A DNA stretch of 64,000 nt from Gordonia malaquae NBRC 108250. GTDB lineage: Bacteria; Actinomycetota; Actinomycetes; Mycobacteriales; Mycobacteriaceae. The stretch's first letter is position 1, and each line of letters starts with the position of its first letter. Location: contig NZ_BAOP01000011.1 of the NCBI RefSeq assembly GCF_000344135.1, positions 62,001 through 126,000 on the forward strand, given 5' to 3'. The notes beneath the pieces were generated by a model. The model was not told the origin of the DNA, did no database searches, and worked only from the letters and a program-made list of their open reading frames with translations. This document shows positions 21,812 to 31,472 of the stretch, one piece after another. The position numbers were made by a program, and so were the translations under genes.

Positions 21812-24031
21812 TCACAGCATGCAGGAGACGCAGCCATCCACCTCAGTGCCTTCCAACGCCATCTGGCGGAGGCGGATGTAGTACAGCGTCTTGATGCCCT
21901 TGCGCCACGCGTAGATCTGAGCGCGGTTGACGTCGCGCGTGGTGGCGGTGTCCTTGAAGAACAGGGTGAGGCTCAGACCCTGGTCAACGTGCTGGGTCGC
22001 CGCGGCGTAGGTGTCGATGACCTTCTCGTAGCCGATCTCGTACGCGTCCTGGTAGTACTCCAGGTTGTCGTTGGTCAGGTACGGTGCCGGGTAGTAGGCG
22101 CGGCCGATCTTGCCTTCCTTGCGGATCTCGATCTTCGACGCCACCGGGTGGATCGAGCTGGTCGAGTGGTTGATGTAACTGATCGAACCGGTCGGCGGGA
22201 CCGCCTGCAGGTTCTGGTTGTAGATGCCGTGCTTCTGCACGAGCGCCTTCAGCTCACGCCAATCGTCCTGTGTGGGAATGTGGATGCCCGCTTCTGCGAA
22301 GATGCCTCGCACCTTGTCGGTGGCGGGCTCCCACACCTGATCGGTGTACTTGTCGAAGTACTCGCCCGAGGCGTACTTGCTGTCTTCGAAGCCGGCGAAC
22401 GCGCTCCCGCGCTCCTGGGCGATCTTGTTCGACGCACGGATCGCGTGGAAGACGACCGTGTAGAAGTAGATGTTCGTGAAGTCGATGCCCTCCTCGCTGC
22501 CGTAGAAGATGCGTTCGCGGGCGAGGTATCCGTGCAGGTTCATCTGACCGAGGCCGATGGCGTGGCCGTCGTCGTTGGCACGCTTGATCGACGGGACCGA
22601 GTCGATCGACGTCTGGTCGGCGACGGCGGTCAGGCCGCGGATCGCGGTCTCGATGGTCTGCGCGATGTCGGGCGAATCCATCGTCTTCGCGATGTTCAAC
22701 GACCCGAGGTTGCACGAGATGTCGCGGCCGATGTGCGAGTACGAGAGATCGTCGTTGAACGTCGACGGCGTCGACACCTGCAGGATCTCCGAGCACAGGT
22801 TCGAATGGGTGATCTTGCCCGCGACCGGATTGGCGCGATTCACCGTGTCCTCGAACATGATGTACGGGTAGCCCGACTCGAACTGCAGCTCGGCGAGGGT
22901 CTGGAAGAACTCGCGCGCCTTGATCTTGGTCTTGCGGATCCGCTTGTCCTCGACCATCTCGTGGTACGTGTCGGAGACGTTGACATCCGCGAACGGCTTG
23001 CCGTAGACGCGTTCCACGTCGTACGGGCTGAACAGGTACATGTCGTCGTTGTTCTTGGCCAGCTGGAACGTGATGTCGGGGATCACGACACCGAGCGACA
23101 GGGTCTTGATGCGGATCTTCTCGTCGGCGTTCTCACGCTTGGTGTCGAGGAACCGGTAGATGTCCGGGTGGTGCGCGTGGAGGTACACCGCGCCGGCGCC
23201 CTGACGTGCGCCGAGCTGGTTGGCGTAGCTGAACGAGTCCTCGAGCAGCTTCATGATCGGGATGACGCCGGAGCTCTGGTTCTCGATCTTCTTGATCGGC
23301 GCCCCGTGCTCACGAACGTTCGACAGCAGCAGTGCGACGCCGCCGCCGCGCTTGGACAGCTGCAGCGCGGAGTTGATCGAGCGGCCGATGGACTCCATGT
23401 TGTCCTCGATGCGGAGCAGGAAGCACGACACCGGCTCGCCGCGCTGCTTCTTGCCCGAGTTGAGGAACGTCGGAGTGGCGGGCTGGAAACGGCCGTCCAT
23501 GATCTCGTCGACGAGGCCGCGCGCGAGAGCGGTGTCGCCCGCGGCGAGCGTCAGCGCGACCATGCAGACGCGGTCTTCGAAACGCTCGAGGTAGCGCTTG
23601 CCGTCGAACGTCTTGAGCGTGTAGCTCGTGTAGTACTTGAACGCGCCGAGGAACGTCGGGAAGCGGAACTTCTTGCTGTAGGCGTGACCGAACAGCAACT
23701 TCACGAACTCGCGATCGTACTGATCGAGCACCTCGGGCTCGTAGTAGTTCTCCTTGACGAGGTAGTCGAGCTTCTCGTCGAGGTCGTGGAAGAACACGGT
23801 GTTCTGGTTCACGTGCTGCAGGAAGTACTGCCGAGCCGCTTCGCGATCCTTGTCGAACTGGATGTTGCCGTCGGCGTCGTACAGGTTGAGCATCGCGTTG
23901 AGCGCATGGAAGTCGAGTTCACCCGGCTCGTGGCCGGACGGGCTCGAATGCACCCCCGACACGCTGGCCGAGACGGTGGAATCTGTGGCGGTGACGGTGG
24001 GTGACACTTCTGGCTCCATTTCAATGCGCAT
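21812..24031 (-). CDS. nrdE: Class Ib ribonucleotide reductase, alpha subunit NrdE
   Basis: Catalytic subunit reducing ribonucleoside diphosphates. The 739-residue protein has the active-site segments NLGSLNIAK and SNLCSEI (Cys, Asn, Glu radical network), GEPVSCFLL (redox Cys), [12 protein letters not shown] region, [13 protein letters not shown], the radical-transfer tyrosines in TLYYIRLRQ, and the C-terminal redox pair CVSC reduced by NrdH. There is no N-terminal ATP cone, as expected for class Ib. ATG 24031 overlaps the nrdI stop; ATG 24019 is an equally good start. It closes the nrdHIE operon. Confidence 0.97.
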   Translation of the reverse strand: MRIEMEPEVSPTVTATDSTVSASVSGVHSSPSGHEPGELDFHALNAMLNLYDADGNIQFDKDREAARQYFLQHVNQNTVFFHDLDEKLDYLVKENYYEPEVLDQYDREFVKLLFGHAYSKKFRFPTFLGAFKYYTSYTLKTFDGKRYLERFEDRVCMVALTLAAGDTALARGLVDEIMDGRFQPATPTFLNSGKKQRGEPVSCFLLRIEDNMESIGRSINSALQLSKRGGGVALLLSNVREHGAPIKKIENQSSGVIPIMKLLEDSFSYANQLGARQGAGAVYLHAHHPDIYRFLDTKRENADEKIRIKTLSLGVVIPDITFQLAKNNDDMYLFSPYDVERVYGKPFADVNVSDTYHEMVEDKRIRKTKIKAREFFQTLAELQFESGYPYIMFEDTVNRANPVAGKITHSNLCSEILQVSTPSTFNDDLSYSHIGRDISCNLGSLNIAKTMDSPDIAQTIETAIRGLTAVADQTSIDSVPSIKRANDDGHAIGLGQMNLHGYLARERIFYGSEEGIDFTNIYFYTVVFHAIRASNKIAQERGSAFAGFEDSKYASGEYFDKYTDQVWEPATDKVRGIFAEAGIHIPTQDDWRELKALVQKHGIYNQNLQAVPPTGSISYINHSTSSIHPVASKIEIRKEGKIGRAYYPAPYLTNDNLEYYQDAYEIGYEKVIDTYAAATQHVDQGLSLTLFFKDTATTRDVNRAQIYAWRKGIKTLYYIRLRQMALEGTEVDGCVSCML

Positions 24032-24506
24032 TCGCGCGGTGTGCTCTGGCGAACTCGGCGAGGCCGACCTGACAGGCGAGGACGTCGTCGACGGTCCCCA
24101 TCAATTCGAAGCGATACAGGTACGGGACCTGACACTTGCTCGCGATGATCTCGCCCGCCATGGCGAACTCTGCACCGAAGTTCGTGTTGCCTGCGGCGAT
24201 CACTCCGCGAATCAATGAGCGGTTGTGTTCGACGTTGAGAAATCTGATGACTTGCTTGGGGACGTAGCCCCCGCCCGCATGGGCGGTGACCTTCCCCGCA
24301 TCGCTGATCTTCCCGCCCCCATACGTCGGGAGGATCAGCACATACGGTTCGTGGACTCGGAACGCGCCTTCCCGATCGATCAGCGGGATCCGCTGTGATC
24401 GGGCGCCCAGCTTCTGAACGAAGCGGTGGGTGTTCTCCGAGACCGACGAGAAGTACACGATCAGCGGCAGGTCCGAGGCCTCGACGTGATCGGCGGGCTC
24501 AGACAC
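24021..24506 (-). CDS. nrdI: Flavodoxin-like NrdI, class Ib reductase activator
   Basis: A 161-residue flavoprotein that supplies oxidant for assembling the manganese-tyrosyl cofactor of NrdF. Flavin-binding segments are [17 protein letters not shown] (phosphate loop), LPTYGGG and [14 protein letters not shown]. The GTG at 24506 lies ten bases after the nrdH stop; the frame extends further upstream through nrdH but without homology. It overlaps nrdE. Confidence 0.95.
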   Translation of the reverse strand: MSEPADHVEASDLPLIVYFSSVSENTHRFVQKLGARSQRIPLIDREGAFRVHEPYVLILPTYGGGKISDAGKVTAHAGGGYVPKQVIRFLNVEHNRSLIRGVIAAGNTNFGAEFAMAGEIIASKCQVPYLYRFELMGTVDDVLACQVGLAEFARAHRANAH

Positions 24507-24516
24507 GGCGAACCGA

Positions 24517-24750
24517 TCAGGCTGCGCGGGCGGCGAGCGCCTTGATGCGGTCCGGGCGGAAACCCGACCAGTGGTCGTCACCGTCGACGACGACGGGAGC
24601 CTGCAGGTAACCGAGCGCCATGACGTAGTCACGCGCTTCGTCGTCCTGGCTGATGTCCACCACGTCGTAGGAGAGACCGAGCTTGTCGAGCGCCTTGTAG
24701 GTGGCGTTGCACTGGACGCAAGCGGGCTTGGTGTAGACGGTGATTGCCAT
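24517..24750 (-). CDS. nrdH: Glutaredoxin-like NrdH
   Basis: A 77-residue thioredoxin-fold electron donor for NrdE, reduced by thioredoxin reductase. It has the CVQC active site (C11-C14) and the WSGFRPDRI segment typical of NrdH. ATG 24750 follows a GGGG ribosome site. First gene of nrdHIE, about 135 bases downstream of the predicted promoter with NrdR boxes. Confidence 0.97.
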   Translation of the reverse strand: MAITVYTKPACVQCNATYKALDKLGLSYDVVDISQDDEARDYVMALGYLQAPVVVDGDDHWSGFRPDRIKALAARAA

Positions 24751-24885
24751 CGGTGTGATCCCCTCAGTTGGCGGCGCGAGCCGCTCAGTTCGACTGGTTG
24801 AACGTTGTCGGTGTTCGGGAGGCCTTCCCTGCGAATGACGTCGATGAGATTCGATCGCCGTACGTCCGCCCCCCGGACACTCCAA

Positions 24886-24932
24886 ACACTACACCTAGTG
24901 GGTGGCTTTTCAACTGACCACAAGAACTTGTG
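24886..24932 (-). promoter_or_regulatory. nrdHIE promoter with paired NrdR-like boxes
   Basis: Two palindromes, CACTACACCTAGTG (24887-24900) and CACAAGAACTTGTG (24919-24932), have centres 32 bp apart, the same spacing as at nrdF. Read on the minus strand, a TTGAAA -35 (24908-24913) and TAGTGT -10 (24886-24891) with a 16-base spacer lie between and over the boxes, so a bound NrdR would block the promoter. Confidence 0.82.
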
Positions 24933-25063
24933 AATAACATTCGTGAAAGTCCCAGGTCGCACGGTGGTCATCCACAGGGCCTCCGGCGTGTCTGGGGAGG
25001 CCCGGCGTGTCGTGCACACCACTGTGCATCGACCGTCAACAACTGTGGATGAGCCCATGAGAC

Positions 25064-25111
25064 GAGTGAACCCCATGGGTACGACAAAAGTCGTTCCCAC
25101 GGGGTTCACTC
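25064..25111. terminator. Hairpin terminator after FMN reductase gene
   Basis: A 22-bp inverted repeat with two mismatches and an AAAA loop (arms 25064-25085 and 25090-25111; outer arm GAGTGAACCCC). Confidence 0.8.
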
Positions 25112-25163
25112 ACGGTCGCCGGGATCGCCGGCGGGCCGAGGTCAGTCGCGCCTCACGTCCGTG

Positions 25164-25721
25164 TCAGACGGAGACGGCGACCGAGTCTGCGAGCACACGG
25201 ACCGCGTCGACGACCTGCTCGGTGATCGCGTCGGTGCGGACACCGGACTCGTCGAGCTTGCCGGTCGCGACACCGATCTCGACGTCTTCGATCACACGGG
25301 CGCCCGCGATGCCGACCGACTTGCGCGTGTCCTGACGCGACCACACGCCGCCGTACTGGCCGAGGGCGGCGCCGATGACGCCGACCGGCTTGCCGACGAG
25401 CGCACCCGCACCATACGGACGCGACAGCCAGTCGATGGCGTTCTTGAGGACCGCGGGGAGAGTGCCGTTGTACTCGGGAGTGACGAGCAGGACGGCGTCC
25501 GCGTCGGCGACTGCACCGCGGACCTCGGCGACGCCCGCGGGCAAGGTCTCCGGGGTGTCGATGTCTTCGTTGTAGAAGGCGAGGTCGCCCAGACCCTCCA
25601 CAATCGACGCCTCGACGCCTGCGGGCAGGTTCTCGAGGGCGATCTCAGCAAGCTGACGGTTAATCGATCCGGCGCGCAGGCTCCCGACGAGTACCGCGAT
25701 CTTCACTGTGTTGTCCGACAT
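25164..25721 (-). CDS. NADPH-dependent FMN reductase family protein
   Basis: A 185-residue flavodoxin-fold protein: LVGSLRAGSINRQLAE (FMN phosphate loop, GSLRxxS), VTPEYNGTLPAVLKNAIDW (PEYNG motif), and GALGQYGG-like FMN contact. Members reduce quinones, chromate or free flavin with NAD(P)H. It lies downstream of a divergent TetR gene, as Rv3054c/Rv3055 in M. tuberculosis, and palindromes in the shared promoter suggest TetR control, so it is probably a quinone or electrophile detoxification enzyme. Confidence 0.92.
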   Translation of the reverse strand: MSDNTVKIAVLVGSLRAGSINRQLAEIALENLPAGVEASIVEGLGDLAFYNEDIDTPETLPAGVAEVRGAVADADAVLLVTPEYNGTLPAVLKNAIDWLSRPYGAGALVGKPVGVIGAALGQYGGVWSRQDTRKSVGIAGARVIEDVEIGVATGKLDESGVRTDAITEQVVDAVRVLADSVAVSV

Positions 25722-25750
25722 CGTGTTCCACTCCCTGAAGCAATTGATCC

Positions 25751-25799
25751 GACGACGGCTCCGTCGTCACTATCATGAGCGTAAACGGACCGCGGTCCG
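25751..25799. promoter_or_regulatory. Two palindromes in the divergent FMN reductase/TetR promoter
   Basis: GACGACGGctCCGTCGTC (25751-25768) and the perfect 14-mer CGGACCGCGGTCCG (25786-25799) lie between the two starts. The second is typical of a TetR operator in symmetry and length; either may be the site of the adjacent regulator. Confidence 0.6.
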
Positions 25800-25882
25800 G
25801 AATGCTTCCCGGACGCGCCGTGATGTCGGTCACCGCAACGGGACGTGCCAGGTGAGAGCACTGATCGGATAACCTCTCTTCC

Positions 25883-26527
25883 ATGACCTCCCCCGATCGA
25901 GCACCCGCCGGCCTGCCGGTCGTCGGCCTGCCCGTCGTCGGCGGGCCGCCGCTGTCCACCGAACGCGCCGACGCCGCACGCAACAGGCGTCTACTCCTCG
26001 CGGCGGCTCAGTCACTGATCGACGACCAGGGCGCAGCGGCGGTCACGATGGACGCCGTCGCGCGCGCCGCAGGCGTCGGCAAGGGCACGGTCTTCCGACG
26101 GTTCGGGAATCGAACCGGCCTCATGCACGCTCTCCTCGATCACTCCGAGTCCGATCTCCAACAGGCGATGCTGTCCGGGCCGGTCCCGCTCGGACCGGGG
26201 GCTCATCCCCTCGACAGACTCGTCGCCTACGGGCGTGCACGCCTGAAGATGACCGTCGACCACCTCGACATCCTCCTCGAGGCAGGCGCCGACGATCCCG
26301 ACCGCCTGTCCCATCCGGTCTGGGCGATGTCGACGCAGCACGTCAAGATCCTGCTCCGCGAGCTCGGCTTCACCGGCCGCCTCGATGTGCTCGCCCACAC
26401 TGTTCAGGCACCGCTCGACGCGATCACCGTGCGTCACCTCCTCGACGTCGTCGGGCTCACTCGCCCCGAGATCGCCGACGACTGGGAAGCCGCCATCCGC
26501 ACTCTGGTCGCGGGCTCGAAGCTCTAG
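25883..26527 (+). CDS. TetR-family transcriptional regulator
   Basis: A 214-residue repressor. The helix-turn-helix spans about residues 35-80: LLLAAAQSLI, AVTMDAVARAAGVGKGTVFR and FGNRTGLMHALL. The C-terminal ligand domain is not diagnostic. The first 28 residues are Pro/Gly-rich with a PVVGLPVVGG repeat; a later start (for example at the codons before LSTERADAARN) cannot be excluded. Divergent from the FMN reductase gene, it probably represses both through the intervening palindromes. Confidence 0.9.
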   Translation: MTSPDRAPAGLPVVGLPVVGGPPLSTERADAARNRRLLLAAAQSLIDDQGAAAVTMDAVARAAGVGKGTVFRRFGNRTGLMHALLDHSESDLQQAMLSGPVPLGPGAHPLDRLVAYGRARLKMTVDHLDILLEAGADDPDRLSHPVWAMSTQHVKILLRELGFTGRLDVLAHTVQAPLDAITVRHLLDVVGLTRPEIADDWEAAIRTLVAGSKL

Positions 26528-26539
26528 ACAACGCGCCCT

Positions 26540-27904
26540 CTAGTCGCGGGCGGTGAGAGCCGCGGCCCGACTGAGTTCGGGACCTTCCGGCAGCCGGGAC
26601 AGGATCGACCACGGCATGCGCGGGGGATCGTCGCCGAGGCCGAGACTGGGTCCAGCGTCTTCACCGGCGAGGCGGTATCGGACACCGGTGTCGGCGATCA
26701 CGAACCGCTGGCCCGCCAGGGCGCTGTCGGGCGGAGCACCGGTGACCGCGACGTGCTCGGCGGTCCCCGGAGGCAGGAACACCAGATCCACAGCGGGCCC
26801 CGGGCCGTCGGCTGACGCGAGACGTACCGGCGTGGACGACACGGGCAGCACCTCGGACGACAGCATCGTCTCCCGTGCCGAACGCTCGTCACGACCCCGC
26901 GACCAGCTCCGACACAGCACCGTCGCGTCGACGATCCGCGGCGCATACTCGGGAAACTGATCGAGCGCGAGGCGCGTCACGTGCCGAACGGACGTCAGTT
27001 CTCCCGGCGCGATCTCGCGGACCGCAGAGGTGCCGGTCCGGTCGGCGGCGCGCAGCATGTCGGCCGCCGTCGCCGGAATCTGCTGCACCCCGTCGCGCAG
27101 CACCACCCGGTAGGCGGCCGAACCGTCGACGGCGGCGGTTCGCACCACCGAGCCGACGAGCAGGCCGAGCGGCCCGGGCGTTCCGCGATCTGCGATCTCG
27201 GGCACCGTGAGCGCAGGCCGTTCCGGGAAGGAGTCGAGCAGCGCCGCCGACACCGGGCGCACATCGGCGTTCTCCAGTCCGAGCGCGCGCACCACCTCCA
27301 CCCGCGACGTGTCGAGCCGTGCCCGGACGGGAACCGAGCCGTCGTCGAACAGCAACCACACGCCTCCGTCGTGCGACACGACGGCCCCGGCGCCCCGAGG
27401 CGACGACTCCACCAGCAGCGACCCCGCCACGACGGCGGTGCCGTCGGGCCCGTCACACACCGTCCACCTGGACTCACCGTCGGCTGAGGGGCCTGGCAAC
27501 GAACCGGGCGCACCGGCGATGCCGAGCGTCGGACCGCGCGGGTACTCCCGCAACGACCGCGCGCTCACCGACTTCACCGGAGCGGGACCGCCGACCACGA
27601 GCCGCGCCGACGCCAGATTCAGAACGGGATGCATCACCCCGTCGACGAGCACAAACAGTCCGCCACCGGATTCGGCGACGATGCGAGCGTCTCCCACAGT
27701 CGGCGCGGGCCGGATGAGACCGTACACACCGGCGCCGGCAAGGATCAGCACCGCGACGACGCCTCCCGCGACGAGCGCCCGCGCCTGCGATCGCATCGGG
27801 TCGTGCACCATCCGCGCGTCACGGCGTACGAGTGCGTGCTCGGCGCGTGCGAGGCCGAAGCGATATCCGCTGACCTGCGCGCGTGTGGTTATCCGTCGCG
27901 ACAT
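26540..27904 (-). CDS. eccB: Type VII secretion system protein EccB
   Basis: ESX core component EccB, 454 residues. The N-terminal hallmark is QVSGYRFGLARAEHALVRRD followed by ARMVHDPMRSQARAL, then one membrane helix (ALVAGGVVAVLILAGAGVYGLI, about 43-64) and a large extracytoplasmic part with the repeated R-type segments (LVVGGPAPVKSVSARSL, GLENADVRPVSAALLDSFP) and conserved cysteines (TVCDG, VLCRS). EccB crosses the inner membrane in the ESX complex. No eccC, eccD, mycP or esx genes are adjacent; only an EccE-like gene is divergent from it. Confidence 0.93.
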   Translation of the reverse strand: MSRRITTRAQVSGYRFGLARAEHALVRRDARMVHDPMRSQARALVAGGVVAVLILAGAGVYGLIRPAPTVGDARIVAESGGGLFVLVDGVMHPVLNLASARLVVGGPAPVKSVSARSLREYPRGPTLGIAGAPGSLPGPSADGESRWTVCDGPDGTAVVAGSLLVESSPRGAGAVVSHDGGVWLLFDDGSVPVRARLDTSRVEVVRALGLENADVRPVSAALLDSFPERPALTVPEIADRGTPGPLGLLVGSVVRTAAVDGSAAYRVVLRDGVQQIPATAADMLRAADRTGTSAVREIAPGELTSVRHVTRLALDQFPEYAPRIVDATVLCRSWSRGRDERSARETMLSSEVLPVSSTPVRLASADGPGPAVDLVFLPPGTAEHVAVTGAPPDSALAGQRFVIADTGVRYRLAGEDAGPSLGLGDDPPRMPWSILSRLPEGPELSRAAALTARD

Positions 27905-28014
27905 TGATCTTCCCCCGAAGCCCGATGACCGTTTCCCCTCCCGGCGACGGTAGTCCCGTTGTACCGTGACGCCACACGATTCGGGGGAATCGATTGTTTC
28001 AGGGGGAATGCCAG

Positions 28015-29067
28015 ATGCGTCGTCTCATCGGGTCCGCTCGCCGTGACCCACGCACGTTCGAACCGTTCGACGTTCCGGACGGCGACGGCTACACGGGGCT
28101 TCGCCGCGACGGACCACGGCTCGTCTGCGTCCTTGCACTCATGCCGGGGCCACCGGCGCCGGTGTCGCTTCCGGACGGGCCACGCGTCCGCGTGCCGGTG
28201 GAGACGATCGCGACGTGCATGGCGCGGTCCGACGCCCGCCCGACACATGTGGACGTTGTCACCAGGACGCTCATGTGGTGGGGCGACGGTCCCGCGACGC
28301 GCGCGTATCGAGGGCTTCTCGGACCGCTGGTCCCGGCATCGCACCGTACTGTCGCCCTCGTCGTCCACGTCGATCCGGCACAGCATCCGCACGCGGTCGC
28401 GCTACGGGGAGGCGGAAACGTCGGCGCACTGCGCACCGTGCTCTGGTGCGTGCGCAGGGTTCGTGCGGCGTGCGCGTCCGCAGGCGTTCAGACTCGCCCG
28501 CTGACCGCCGCGGAACTGTCCACCGACGGTGCGTGGACCACCGCGGATGACACCGACGCAGCTGCACGGATCGTTCCCGGCGGCGTCGACGGCGTCGCTC
28601 CCCCGCTCGCAGGCGACGGTCAGCTGATCGGGGCCGACGACGACGGGACGCCGATCGCGCTACGCGTGGCGGGCCCCTCGATCCCCCGGGTGTCCGTCGA
28701 CGCCGACCTCCCGACAGTCCGGCAGACGGTCGTCCGGGCACTCGCGCTCGGCGTCCGAGCACACGTCGTCTCCGATCGTTCCGAGCAGTGGACACCACTC
28801 GTCGACATGATCGGCGACTCGTTGCTCCTCTCGTACGGCCCGACCGTTCCGCCGACGTCCCAGATCGTCGTCGACGACACAACCGACCGGTCCCACGAGC
28901 ACGCGGGACTCACCGTGATCGACGTCGGCCATCACCGCGATCCGGGCTGCTACCTGCTGCGACAGGAGCCCGACGACTCATCGACGCTCCATCTGATCGA
29001 TCCAGGTGGCGGTCGACGCACAGTCCGCACCGTCACCACTCCCGCCGAACGCGCCCTGACGGGCTAG
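28015..29067 (+). CDS. EccE-like type VII secretion protein lacking N-terminal helices
   Basis: A 350-residue protein with the EccE-type cytosolic domain: FDVPDGDGYTGLRRDGPRLVCVLAL near the N-terminus, MARSDARPTHVDVV, HRTVALVVHVDP and the helix GALRTVLWCVRRVRAACASAGVQTRPLTAAEL. Canonical EccE begins with two membrane helices; this one starts directly at the soluble domain. ATG 28015 has the strong site AGGGGG upstream; the only earlier start, TTG 27994, adds seven residues and no helix. It shares a 110-bp promoter region with eccB. EccE assignment is by pattern and by partnership with EccB, so moderately certain. Confidence 0.72.
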   Translation: MRRLIGSARRDPRTFEPFDVPDGDGYTGLRRDGPRLVCVLALMPGPPAPVSLPDGPRVRVPVETIATCMARSDARPTHVDVVTRTLMWWGDGPATRAYRGLLGPLVPASHRTVALVVHVDPAQHPHAVALRGGGNVGALRTVLWCVRRVRAACASAGVQTRPLTAAELSTDGAWTTADDTDAAARIVPGGVDGVAPPLAGDGQLIGADDDGTPIALRVAGPSIPRVSVDADLPTVRQTVVRALALGVRAHVVSDRSEQWTPLVDMIGDSLLLSYGPTVPPTSQIVVDDTTDRSHEHAGLTVIDVGHHRDPGCYLLRQEPDDSSTLHLIDPGGGRRTVRTVTTPAERALTG

Positions 29068-29070
29068 GTG

Positions 29071-30300
29071 TCAGGGCACGAGCGCGCGAACGAAGACCGT
29101 GTCCGACGATGCAGCGTGCACGACCACATCGGGATCGGATGCGGCGAGCCAGACCGCATCGCAGGCGGACGCTGTCAGCGTCGCGCCGTCGGCTCCGACG
29201 ATGGTGACCCGCCCGGACAAGACGGCGAGGATCTGCGGGCCCGGCAGGTCGAAGCTGATCGATGACGGTCTGTGCAGTCCGGTTCCGTCGAGTTCTATCC
29301 GCGAGAGCTGGAACTCGGGTGCAGGCGTCAGGTACACCCGCTCGGCGCCGACCGTCTTCGACGTCGGCATCAGGTCGTCGAGGTCGACCGGAGTGAAGTC
29401 GAGGACGCGGAGCAGTTCGGGGACGTCGATGTGCTTGGGTGTGAGACCGCCACGCAGCACGTTGTCGGAGTTGGCCATCAACTCGACAGCTGTGCCGTGC
29501 AGGTAGGCGTGCAGATTGCCCGCCGACAGGTACAGCCCTTCGCCGGGCCTCAGGCTCAGCCTGTTGAGCAGCATCGACGCGAGCACGCCGGGATCGCCGG
29601 GGTACGCCTCGCCTAATTCGAGGAGCGAGCGCAGTTCTGCGACGAACCGGTCCTCACCGCGTGCCAGCGCACGGACAGCTCCGTCGAGGACGGCGGGCAC
29701 CAGGGCGCCGATCACCGAGTCGGGCAGGGTGAGCCACGTGGTGAACACGGCGCGCAGTCCCGTCTGGTCCGGTTCTGCGGCGAGCATGCCCAGGTACGGG
29801 TCGAGTTCGGGGACGTCGAGGCTGCGCAGCAGGTCGACTGTGACGGCCGGGTTGCGGAAGCCGGCGAGCGCATCGAAGTCGGTCAACGCGATGACGAGTT
29901 CCGGCTTGTGCCAGCCGTCACGGTAGTTGCGTTCGGGCGCGTCGAAACGGAGACCGGCCGCGTTCTCTCTCGCGAACCCCTCCTGCGCCTGTTCCGAGCT
30001 CGGATGCGCCTGCAGCGACAACGGCTCTTGGGCTGCGAGCACCTTCAGCAGGTACGGAAGCCGGGGGCCGAACGTCTCGATGACCGATGCACCCAACTGG
30101 CCGACGGGATCGGCTTCGATCAGCCCGAGAAGGGTTTCACCAGAGCTGTCGGAGACGACTGTCGCAGGCGACGCAGGATGGGCGCCGAACCACAGTTCCG
30201 CTTCGGGGTGAGCCGACGGCGACGGCGCACCACGCATCTGCGCGAGGGCTGTTCGCGATCCCCACGCGTACGGCCGGATGACTCCGGCGAGCAGTTTCAT
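29071..30300 (-). CDS. manA: Mannose-6-phosphate isomerase, class I
   Basis: Interconverts fructose 6-phosphate and mannose 6-phosphate, feeding GDP-mannose for lipoarabinomannan and glycans. The 409 residues show YAWGSRTALAQ, the zinc ligands in SLQAHPSSEQA (Gln, His), HKPELVIAL (Glu) and AGNLHAYLHGTAVELMANSD (His), and the catalytic Arg segment NVLRGGLTPKHID. ATG 30300 overlaps the SIS-gene stop (ATGA). Order with the SIS gene matches Rv3255c-Rv3256c. Confidence 0.96.
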   Translation of the reverse strand: MKLLAGVIRPYAWGSRTALAQMRGAPSPSAHPEAELWFGAHPASPATVVSDSSGETLLGLIEADPVGQLGASVIETFGPRLPYLLKVLAAQEPLSLQAHPSSEQAQEGFARENAAGLRFDAPERNYRDGWHKPELVIALTDFDALAGFRNPAVTVDLLRSLDVPELDPYLGMLAAEPDQTGLRAVFTTWLTLPDSVIGALVPAVLDGAVRALARGEDRFVAELRSLLELGEAYPGDPGVLASMLLNRLSLRPGEGLYLSAGNLHAYLHGTAVELMANSDNVLRGGLTPKHIDVPELLRVLDFTPVDLDDLMPTSKTVGAERVYLTPAPEFQLSRIELDGTGLHRPSSISFDLPGPQILAVLSGRVTIVGADGATLTASACDAVWLAASDPDVVVHAASSDTVFVRALVP

Positions 30301-31424
30301 CAGGCGGTCTCCCCCGCCAGTTCGAGGTACGCGGATGCGAGGTCGGCGCGGACGGCGACTGTCAGATACGCGGACAGGTCGGCGGGCACGTCGGAGAACT
30401 CAGGGTCGCGGCGAGGTTGCTCGGCCAGTCCCCCCGGGTAGTCCGGCGCGTCGCTCTGCTCGGTGACCACATCGACGTCCCCGAGCGCACTCACGCGCTG
30501 CTCGACGCCCCAACCTCGGTTCGCTGTGGTCACGAGGATCACGCGAGGTTGTTCGGCCGGCGGCGCGTCGTCGAAGTCGGGGTCGTAGAAGATCGAGTCG
30601 GCCGCGCTCGCCCCGCTGTGCGCCGACACCCGGAGCCTCGCGAGCGCACTCTGCTCGTCGTCGGCGGCGGACGCGATTCCTGCGACGGTGAACACGGTGG
30701 ACGCTATGTGCGCGGCGAGCACCGTCGATGCCGGCGTGTCCCCTGCCCACACCACCGGCCGACCGGCCACGCGCAGGGCGAGAAGCTTGGCCTGATTGTG
30801 GAAGCTCTCGTGCGACGGATGATCGGCGGCGGCTTCGGCATCGAGCAGATCGGCGATGTCGGCGAGGGACGACGGCGCCGGGTGCAGACGCACGGAGTCG
30901 AACGCCGTGCAGACGGCCACGAACACGGCGACCAGGCGCGCGAACGCGAACCGGTCGTCCACGCGCAGACGCGGCGACAGATCCGCGACGGGGTCGGACC
31001 CGATCGCGTCGGCGACGGGCCCTTCGACGGGGACGGCCGTCACGAGTTCGGCACGCCTTCGGAGTGCCCGCTGGGAGGCGTCTGCGTACGCACGATCGCC
31101 AGGGTCGTCACCTGCGACGACAACCACGTCGAGCGGTCCGATCCAGCCCGGCAACGACGGTGTGACGACGAGCGGCGCGTCGAAGCGGGATGCGAGCAGC
31201 GCGACGACGAACCGCGCGGCCCGGTCCGCCGCTGCCGAACGGCCCGTCACGAGGACGACGGCGCGGGGGCGGAGGTCGGTGAGCCGGTCCAACGCGCCCT
31301 CGGCGACGGCGTGCGCCACGGCGCGCACGTGGGCACCCGACATCGCCGCCGAGCGCAGCAAACCGTCACGATCGGCAGCGACGAGTCCGTCGGTGTCGTC
31401 GAGATCGCGGAAATGGGCAGACAT
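30300..31424 (-). CDS. SIS-domain phosphosugar isomerase-like protein (TobH/Rv3256c family)
   Basis: A 374-residue relative of bifunctional phosphoglucose/phosphomannose isomerases. The SIS fold is seen in RAVVLVTGRSAAADRAARFVVALLASRF (GRSAA phosphate loop), PLVVTPSLPGWIGPLDVVVVAGDDPGD and HESFHNQAKLLALRVAGRPVVWAG. Catalytic residues of true isomerases are not obvious, so activity is uncertain. It is the upstream partner of manA. In M. tuberculosis the next gene upstream is the phosphomannomutase pmmA; here a DUF3499 gene follows directly after a 48-base gap. Confidence 0.78.
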   Translation of the reverse strand: MSAHFRDLDDTDGLVAADRDGLLRSAAMSGAHVRAVAHAVAEGALDRLTDLRPRAVVLVTGRSAAADRAARFVVALLASRFDAPLVVTPSLPGWIGPLDVVVVAGDDPGDRAYADASQRALRRRAELVTAVPVEGPVADAIGSDPVADLSPRLRVDDRFAFARLVAVFVAVCTAFDSVRLHPAPSSLADIADLLDAEAAADHPSHESFHNQAKLLALRVAGRPVVWAGDTPASTVLAAHIASTVFTVAGIASAADDEQSALARLRVSAHSGASAADSIFYDPDFDDAPPAEQPRVILVTTANRGWGVEQRVSALGDVDVVTEQSDAPDYPGGLAEQPRRDPEFSDVPADLSAYLTVAVRADLASAYLELAGETA

Positions 31425-31472
31425 GAGGCTAAGACTAGTCAGCGCGACGCGCCCGGGTGTTCGAGACTGTGC

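Larger units (their letters stand above)
24751..25163. other. Intergenic region upstream of nrdHIE
   Basis: A 413-base gap. From left to right it holds the nrdH leader (24751-24885), the predicted promoter with two NrdR-like boxes (24886-24932), a stretch containing two CTGTGGA/TCCACAG-like sequences at about 24960-25050 of unclear meaning, and the terminator of the FMN reductase gene (25064-25111). I see no coding potential with a family match. Confidence 0.7.

Noticed and set aside
21989-24004. A 671-codon plus-strand frame
   Set aside because: Antisense shadow of nrdE.
24960-25050. Two CTGTGGA/TCCACAG-like words as DnaA boxes or an origin
   Set aside because: Too few and imperfect, and no dnaA, dnaN or AT-rich unwinding region nearby.
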